Below are positions 57,611-64,000 of a DNA stretch of 64,000 nt, in pieces. The stretch covers positions 310,001 through 374,000 of the forward strand of contig BCIG01000005.1 in the NCBI GenBank assembly GCA_001599915.1, given 5' to 3'. The translations under genes were made by a program, and so were the position numbers. The notes below the pieces were generated by a model, which searched no databases, was not told where the DNA came from, and saw only the letters and a list, made by a program, of their open reading frames with translations. Position 1 is the first letter of the stretch. Each line of letters begins with the position of its first letter. This DNA is from Symbiotaphrina buchneri (Eukaryota; Ascomycota; Symbiotaphrinales; Symbiotaphrinaceae).

Positions 57611-60600
57611 ATGACCGCACCTGGATCCCGTTCGCCTGCGTCTTCTCCCTTCGACCCAGCCCTACATCTGCATTCAGAAGCCGACACAGTGGCTCCGGTC
57701 CTTACACCGCAGTCCCACTCCTACTCGGATGATATTGAAGCCCTCCGGCAACAGGAGAAAGAGGTCACTGCCACTAAGAACAACCTTGGTATCGTGATAC
57801 AACATAGAGCTTGGGCAGTGCCCGAGGTATTTCGTAGCGAAGACGATCATCCAACAGGTAGGTCTCCTACCCTAGAACGCCGCGACATATGTGTTGTGCA
57901 GGGTCTTATGATTCCTAGACTCACCCACGAGACAAGGTGCCCGGATTGGGCATGATACTGCGTTGGGGTCTTCTATCAAATATTTTGACTTACCGTCGTC
58001 CCCCCCTGTCCCTCGAGCGGATCAATCATCGTCTCCGTGCCGCAGTCCATCCGTAATGGCAGAGAACGAGATCGGCGATATGGTGCAGTCAACGGCTCCT
58101 TCGGCGGTGAGCCGGCGAGCGTTGAATGCATTCCTTCTAGATGAAGAAGAGGATGATGAGTCGACCGTTTTGCCCAGCCCAGGCTTGCCGGTACAAATTG
58201 GCCCTACAGTCGAGCAAGTTCCTGCAACTGAGAATGATTGCAAGAATCGACCTTCCGTACACCATGCCGGCTACTTGAGGTCCGAGGCCAAGAGGATTTC
58301 ACAAGCAGAGATCTCCATCGAGAAGCTCCCGCATTCCCAGCCTCATCTCACTTCCCAAGTCCTGAATCGGCAGCCGCTGCCGCTCACAGCCCGCACATGT
58401 TCAGGCCAAACATTCAATTCTCAGTCAAAACTGGTTCAAACACCTCTCTCATTCGAGGACATGGTCGCAGCACGTTCTACCGTGCTGGCAGGGAGGGCAA
58501 GGAAAAGCTATTATGGCATTAACATTCATCAACTCCTGGATGACAATGCTACAGATGCAGCAAGTGCAGAGAGGTCTGGCAGACCAGCAGAGGCTGACAT
58601 TCCTCGGTCTTCGACTGAGCAGGAGTGTCTTCCGTCGTCGCGGTCTTCTAAAGGGAAGACGCTTATGTGGACCGAGAAATATCGTGCGCGTAGGTTCACC
58701 GATTTGGTCGGTGATGAACGGACACACAGATCCGTTTTACGGTGGATGAAGAGTTGGGACCCGATTGTGTTCCCGGGAGCTGCACGGCTGAAGGCCCAAA
58801 AGCAGCAGATGCCATCGAATACGCCGGACGACAGACCCCATCGGAAAGTGCTGCTTTTACATGGGCCTCCTGGACTTGGCAAAACTACATTGGCCCACGT
58901 TTGTGCCAGACAGGCTGGCTACGAAGTGCTTGAAATCAATGCCAGTGACGAGAGAAGTCGAGACGTTGTCAGGGGAAGAATTAAAGACATAGTTGGTACC
59001 GAAAACGTCAGAGCAGCTACCGGCCGAGCTAGAAACGGAAGACCAACGAAGGCGAACAGGCCCGTATGTGTCGTTGTAGACGAAGTCGACGGGGTAGTCT
59101 CCGGAAACGGTGCGGGGGGAGAGGGTGGATTCATTAAAGCACTGATCGACCTTGTGCTTTTAGATCAAAAGACATCGATCGGCACAGGGTCGGGCACTTC
59201 TATGCTGGGCCCGAAAAAGAAAAGGGGCGACAAGTTTAGGATTCTGCGACCCATGATCCTGATCTGTAACGACGTCTACCATCAATCTTTGCGTCCATTG
59301 AGACAGTCACGTCTAGCGGAGATCATCAGCCTACGAAAGCCACCCTTGAATCTCCTTGTCTCCCGCATGAAGAACATATTCGAGAAAGAGGACATACCAT
59401 GCGATAGCGATGCCGTACGACGTCTATGCGAGGCTACATGGGGTGTCAGCAGCCGAAAGGAGACGTCAGGTAGGAGCAGCACTGGAGAAGGAGATATTCG
59501 AGGTGTTCTGGTGGTAGGAGAATGGGTGGCATCTAAGTTACGGTCGTCGAATATGTCATGTGCAATAGCGCCGCCGCGATTGACAAGGAAGTGGCTGGAC
59601 ATCAATATCCTTAGTGATCTGGCTCATAACGGTTCTGGCTCCAGAAATCTTGGTCTTGCTAATGCAAAAGACGTCGTCGAAAGGATCTTTCTGGATCGTG
59701 GTGGATTCCCGGAGACCGTGGGACCGCCAAAAGTCGACTGCATCGAGGTACGGGCGGGAGACAAAATAGCATCAGCTGAAGCCTCCAAAACTAGAACGAT
59801 GGATCGCTTGAGGGAAATGATCGATACAATAGGAGATTTCGACCGGATCGTCACGGGTAAGTCGCCCGGCTCCTTCGAAACCTATGGATACTGATACAGA
59901 AAGACTGCTTCACGATATATCCTGATCAGCCTTATCAAGATGACACCTATCTATCTAAACCTGGAATGGCATACGATTGGCTGTATTTCCATGACAGTCT
60001 GTCGAGCAAGGTCTATTCGGGCCAGGAATGGGAACTTAACCCTTATCTGAACCAGGCTCCGCTTGCCTTCCATCACCTGTTCGCAAGCCCCGGTCACCGC
60101 GCCAGAGAGTCTGTTTCAGCAAAAGAGACTGCAACGGAAGTAGACGAGCGTGGACCGATACCATTCACGGGACCACGAGCAGATTTCGCCTCGTATGAGG
60201 CCCAGAAGCAAAACAAGAGTATCTTGCTTGGTCTGCAATCGTCTCTATCTATTTCTCTTCTGAGAGCCTTCAGATCACCTGAGGAAATTGCTACAGAGCT
60301 CGTTCCTTTCGTAACAAGGCTCCTCGCTCCCGATGTGCACCCTGTGGTGGTTGGTGGGGGTGGAGGTCAGCAGGGGATCGCTAGTGTGCGAAAGGACTCC
60401 GAACGCGCCATGGTCCAGCGAGCAGTGGAAGTAATGAAAGCTGTTGGAGTGTGTTTCGACAAGACGCGTCTTGAGACGGAAAGCGGAATTCACGGTGGTT
60501 TCATCTATCGAATGGAGCCGTGAGCATACCCAGCTGCCTTCATGTAGACCTTTGGTATTAACAAATGTTTACAGGCCGCTCGACATTCTCACCACATTCG

Positions 60601-61034
60601 GAACGGCTGGCTCATGTGGACTTGACAAAGCACCTGTTAGGTATGCCGTTAGGCAAGTGTTGGACCAGGAATATCACAAAGACCAACTTCAGCAACGTGC
60701 AGATGCGCGTCAGCGTAGATACAAAGGAATTGATGACGCCACATCAAGTTTGGACGGCATTGGTCGTGCCGAGAAAGAGAACCAAGGTGCAAGCTTAAGG
60801 AGTAAGAGCGCTGGCATGACAGGTGCGAAGCGTGATTTCTTCGGGCGTATCATCAATGAAGCACGGCCTGCGGGCCAGGCTGGAGGCACAAGAGCAGAAG
60901 AAGAGGCACGCAAGAAGTCGAAGAGGGGTGATGCATTGGACGATGAGAATAAAGTATGGGTCAGCTACCACGAAGGATTCTCAAATGCGGTGAGGCGGCC
61001 AATCACTTTGGAGGAACTGATGCGCAGCTTTTGA
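57611..61034 (+). CDS. ctf18: CTF18, large subunit of the alternative clamp loader
   Basis: AAA+ ATPase of the Ctf18-RFC complex, which loads PCNA and supports sister-chromatid cohesion and the replication checkpoint. Exons 57611-57857, 57919-59856, 59904-60519 and 60575-61034 give 1086 residues with all phases in register. The N-terminal 280 residues are disordered. WTEKYRARRFTDLVGDERTH is the RFC box before the ATPase. Walker A is GPPGLGKTTLAH (about 398-405) and Walker B is VVDEVDG (about 468). LNASDERS-like EINASDERSRDVV and PMILICNDVYHQSLRPL follow. The C-terminus ends GFSNAVRRPITLEELMRSF, the motif that binds Dcc1/Ctf8 in the family. Exon 2 begins at an acceptor CCTAG (57918) chosen because the alternative carries a stop. 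The gene looks intact. Confidence 0.93.
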
Positions 61035-61780
61035 TGTCTTATTTGCTTCACACTGAGTTCCCCATGGTACAGTGTTAAATAGTGTGGTAACTGGCAGGGC
61101 TTACTCTTACGAATAGTCATCATTAGCAAAACCAAGCTAGCCTCTGTTTTGGATTGTCCTGGTGGTCTTCGTGTGCTACATCCGCGCCCGATTGTTTCCT
61201 TGATTTTCCCTCAGATGAGACTTCCAGAAGCCGGGACAATGCTGCCTGAAGGATGACCTGGTTACAAGGCGAGGATCGGCTCTTTAAAAGTCTCTCCCAT
61301 GAAAAGGGGCTTACACTGCCTCATAATATCCAGTGCGGAAGTTATGTCGTGATATATATAGAAGATGGTGGAGGCTGTTGACTCCTCACAGGGGAGGGTA
61401 TAAGCACGAGCTCCAGTTCCAACTCCGAGACAAGTCGAACACTCGTCGCAATAATGTTTCCATAGTGAACAGTAACATATATGACGATTTACGAAATCCG
61501 CCATATCATCAAAGGCGTCATCCTTCAACAACAGGAGATCAGAGCGCACGAGGCACTGTCGATTGTATAGCGACGTCCGACATTTTGAAGCCATATAATA
61601 AAGCATTCAAGTATATTAGCCTGCAAATCGTCATGGATAATGCACTTCACAGAGCCATTCATAAGGTGCGCTACGTCGTTCGGGTGCATCTTCCATAGGT
61701 TCGGTTATTCGACGTCCTTCCTCCTCAAAAACTGAGGTCAGTAGCAGATCACCAGCTACCAGTTGCTGAGCCATGCTTCA
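61035..61780. other. Convergent intergenic region, no gene seen
   Basis: This 746-base gap lies between the 3' ends of CTF18 and the TatD gene. The frames at 61262-61698 on both strands have no recognisable product. Confidence 0.45.
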
Positions 61781-62944
61781 TCAACCCAGGACAAAGTTCT
61801 TCCAGTTGTCGCCGAGTCTCTCAATGCCTTGGTTCAGATCCCAACCTTTTATAGAACATATCTTTCGAACCATCTCTTCCAGGTAGCTGTCCATTCGTGC
61901 TCCTGCCTCGTGCAGATCGCTTTCGACAAGTATTCGACCGTCCGGTACTTGTTTTATGACTTCGGTCGTCTTATTAGAGGCCGGCGTGGAAAAGTTGATC
62001 ACAGAAGAGAAGGAGAAATAGATATCTGCTGGTACTGAAGCATGAAAGTATTGCTTGAGAGGCTCAGGAGGTCCAGAGTAAGAATGCATGCAAATCCGCG
62101 GGGGAAACGGTTGATTACTGTCTTCTGCTGGTAATTCGACAACGCTGTCGTCATTCTCATGGGCTCCTACTACGCTACCCCGACGCTTCTTGGTTCTTTT
62201 GCTGATTACTTCCTTTTCGAAACCTTTCCACGTCTCTTGAAGGGCTTCAAAGACGATTCCGTGGGCTTGCACTCCATGCACAGATACCGGCCTACGTAAT
62301 CGACCGGCTAGATTCAGTTGCGCGACAAGTACTGTCCGCTGGTGGTCGATGTTAACGCGGTAGGGCGAGAGCCTCCTTCCTTCTCGGCCCCCTGGTGTTA
62401 GAGATCTGTCTCTTTCGTCTTGCTGGCCTGGCAGCCAATCATGGGGTATACGGAAGGAACGGTCCAGTCCTATTTCCCCCACCAACGCCAAAGGGAAGGC
62501 GCGTAGATACTGTTCAGTCCTGGCGAGGAAGGCCGACAAGGGCTGTGGATCTGGCAATGCCAAGATGAATGCTTCATCCTGGGGTGTAGGTGTCAAGACG
62601 GACTGGTAATGCTGGACTTTCTGGGCATCGCTTCTCACGTCCGACGAGGTATCATCGTAGAGGTGATGAGAGAACCATGGGTGCCATCCAAAGCATGGCA
62701 AGATGCTGCAAGGGTGATCCTTGAGCTTTGTCCGATCGAGAATTACATCCTTTGATATTGTATGCTCTTGAGCAACCTTGGCGACCAGTCCTTGGTCTTG
62801 TGCTCTCGTAGCCATGACCGCCAACACCTTGGCTTTCATGGACGGGATTTCCGCGATGGACGACATGGTATCCGTCGGGTGGCAATGGGCGTCAAAAACG
62901 CCCAGATGCCAAGGGAAAGGTTCGACCTCGTCCGGACCCGTCAT
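61781..62944 (-). CDS. scn1: TatD-family metal-dependent hydrolase, Scn1 type
   Basis: Metal-dependent hydrolase with a TIM barrel. The fungal branch is named for fission yeast Scn1, a Cut9-interacting protein; other TatD proteins are DNases. A single exon of 387 codons starts at the first ATG (62944, MTGPDEVEPFPWHLGVFDAH). The in-frame codons upstream begin with GTG and are not used. Metal-binding motifs are FDAHCHP at the N-terminus, GEIGLDRSF, RRPVSVHGVQAHG and MHSYSGPPE, and near the end RILVESDLHEAG. An insert with SKRTKKRRGSV lies between the third and fourth motifs and could be a nuclear signal. All expected ligands are present. The substrate is not known from sequence. Confidence 0.9.
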   Translation of the reverse strand: MTGPDEVEPFPWHLGVFDAHCHPTDTMSSIAEIPSMKAKVLAVMATRAQDQGLVAKVAQEHTISKDVILDRTKLKDHPCSILPCFGWHPWFSHHLYDDTSSDVRSDAQKVQHYQSVLTPTPQDEAFILALPDPQPLSAFLARTEQYLRAFPLALVGEIGLDRSFRIPHDWLPGQQDERDRSLTPGGREGRRLSPYRVNIDHQRTVLVAQLNLAGRLRRPVSVHGVQAHGIVFEALQETWKGFEKEVISKRTKKRRGSVVGAHENDDSVVELPAEDSNQPFPPRICMHSYSGPPEPLKQYFHASVPADIYFSFSSVINFSTPASNKTTEVIKQVPDGRILVESDLHEAGARMDSYLEEMVRKICSIKGWDLNQGIERLGDNWKNFVLG

Positions 62945-63442
62945 GATTCCCTTGGTGCTCCCTGGTGATACCACAAACGGTTAGGGATACAGGGAGTACT
63001 TCGGATGAGCTCTGCGTCCTCCAGTGGGTGTGAGCGGAACACCTAAACGGAGTTATCGCAGCTATCGAAGGTGTGCAGTGCTGGTACCGTAAGGTATGTA
63101 AGGGAAGGTAAGATTACCTTAAGATAAAGTAAATAATCTCTTTGAAAACTGTCAAAAGATGAAGATAAGATAAGATAAGACTTGCTGACGAGGTGCTGTC
63201 AGAAGCAACGCGCCTAGAGAATGAGGGAAGGCACCTACACCGTCTCTTAAGAGCTTTAAGGTAAAGAAACATGGAGAAAAGACACGGCTGACATACTACT
63301 ACTCACCTTGGTATATTGTCAGGATAACCCCCAAATATATATATACGTCAAGCCTTCTACGAATATCCTCTTCCTTGACCTAGTCCCCCATGCGTCATCC
63401 GTATCCGCGTCCGTCTGCTGGACCGCCTTACATCATTATACC
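62945..63442. promoter_or_regulatory. Divergent promoter with a tandem GATA cluster
   Basis: This 498-base gap lies between divergent starts. At 63164-63180 there are three overlapping GATAAGA words in tandem, matching the HGATAR sites of AreA-type nitrogen regulators. A GGTAAGGTA...GGAAGGTAAG stretch lies at 63090-63125. GATA control of either gene is an inference. Confidence 0.5.
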
Positions 63443-64000
63443 ATGTTGAAGCTTCCTAGTCTGATCGTTCCCCTTGTCCTAATACTTATAGCTGTCCCGC
63501 TGGCAGCCTTCGCCGTCTTTACTTCCGCTCTAGCCCTGCTAGTTCTCCTTGTCAGGGCTACACTGGTGTACGTCGACGTCGGAGCTTCTACGGTTCACAG
63601 TTACCTTTACCCACCGCGCATGCCAGCAACATCACCGGCAACTGGCGGGACATCAGAACAGTACAAACGGAAGCGGCGGGGAAATGGTGGCGCCACCAGC
63701 GTATCAGATTACGGCAAGGCTACCTCAAACGCAGTCGAGTTGCCATCTAGAGCGCCTACTAGCGACTATGAAGGTGTTGGAGGCTGGAGAATTCCTGCCG
63801 CAGATGACCGAGGCGAAGAAGAAGAAGCCGTCTGGAGATCCTTGAATTCTAGATTGGAGCTACCTGCAGCGGCGGCGGAGCGACACCGTTTTCACAGGCG
63901 GTCCGCGAGCATATCTAGCTCGCATTCTGACTGGAACTTCCGCGGTGAAGGCACCACATCCGGACCTCTGTCTGCATCATCATCAAAATCGAAACTGCAC
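63443..64000 (+). CDS. N-terminal part of a membrane-anchored protein of unknown function (runs off the window)
   Basis: Frame open from ATG 63443 to the last base (186 codons, no stop). Residues about 3-42 (LPSLIVPLVLILIAVPLAAF, then SALALLVLLVRATL) are one long or two closely spaced membrane segments right at the N-terminus. They could be a signal anchor. The rest is hydrophilic and disordered: a basic patch YKRKRRG, an acidic run DRGEEEAVW, then HRFHRRSASISSSHSDWNF, a likely phosphorylated Arg/Ser motif. It resembles small anchored hypotheticals found in aspergilli. No function is proposed. The missing 3' end may hold more exons. Confidence 0.65.
   Translation, partial: MLKLPSLIVPLVLILIAVPLAAFAVFTSALALLVLLVRATLVYVDVGASTVHSYLYPPRMPATSPATGGTSEQYKRKRRGNGGATSVSDYGKATSNAVELPSRAPTSDYEGVGGWRIPAADDRGEEEEAVWRSLNSRLELPAAAAERHRFHRRSASISSSHSDWNFRGEGTTSGPLSASSSKSKLH

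Overview
The window is nuclear DNA of a filamentous ascomycete (Pezizomycotina, most likely Eurotiomycetes). Genes are close together on both strands. They carry short introns of about 45-90 bases with GTRNGT donors and CTAAC-like branch sites. The predicted proteins (EF-2, KRE6/SKN1, a GanB-type G-alpha, a HOG-type MAP kinase, TOK1) have the character of Aspergillus/Penicillium relatives. No prokaryotic, viral or organellar genes are seen.

Layout. 0.9-3.8 kb: translation elongation factor 2. 4.6-7.2: PWI/CCCH/RRM protein of the RBM26/27-Rmn1 type. 7.5-10.4 (minus): LSH/DDM1/Irc5-type SNF2 remodeler. 11.5-13.9 (minus): KRE6/SKN1 beta-glucan synthesis protein. 16.3-17.2 (minus): mitochondrial K+/H+ exchange-related protein. 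17.9-19.2: SRF1-type phospholipase D regulator. 20.1-21.8: disordered protein of unknown function. 22.3-24.3: ThDP-dependent enzyme with an apparent one-base frame break. 25.0-28.3 (minus): multi-KH RNA-binding protein. 30.0-32.6 (minus): large disordered protein. 33.3-34.1: SDT1/PHM8-type HAD nucleotidase. 34.2-37.5 (minus): glycogen phosphorylase with 12 exons, one of 13 bases. 38.5-39.3: decayed C2H2 zinc-finger gene cut by an AT-rich block with inverted 72-bp arms. 39.9-41.2 (minus): G-alpha. 45.2-46.6: HOG1-type MAP kinase. 47.3-50.0: AVL9 with 15 exons. 50.3-57.4: an island bounded by two same-orientation copies of a MITE-like element, holding a probably broken Zn2Cys6 regulator and a TOK1-type K+ channel. 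57.6-61.0: CTF18. 61.8-62.9 (minus): TatD/Scn1 metal-dependent hydrolase. 63.4-end: 5' part of a membrane-anchored protein of unknown function.

Most are conserved housekeeping, wall, signalling and storage genes. G-alpha, HOG kinase, glycogen phosphorylase and the nucleotidase lie within 13 kb and all act in nutrient or stress responses, but nothing in the sequence shows that they are co-regulated. The accessory parts are the MITE-bounded island and the AT-rich inverted-repeat locus. Exon models were built by hand so that splice phases fit conserved protein sequence. Three otherwise intact conserved genes (ThDP enzyme, G-alpha, AVL9) each fail by exactly one base at or near a short homopolymer, so assembly error should be ruled out before calling them pseudogenes. 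Intergenic DNA repeatedly shows (GGTAA)n/(TTACC)n words and GTAC-rich palindromes.
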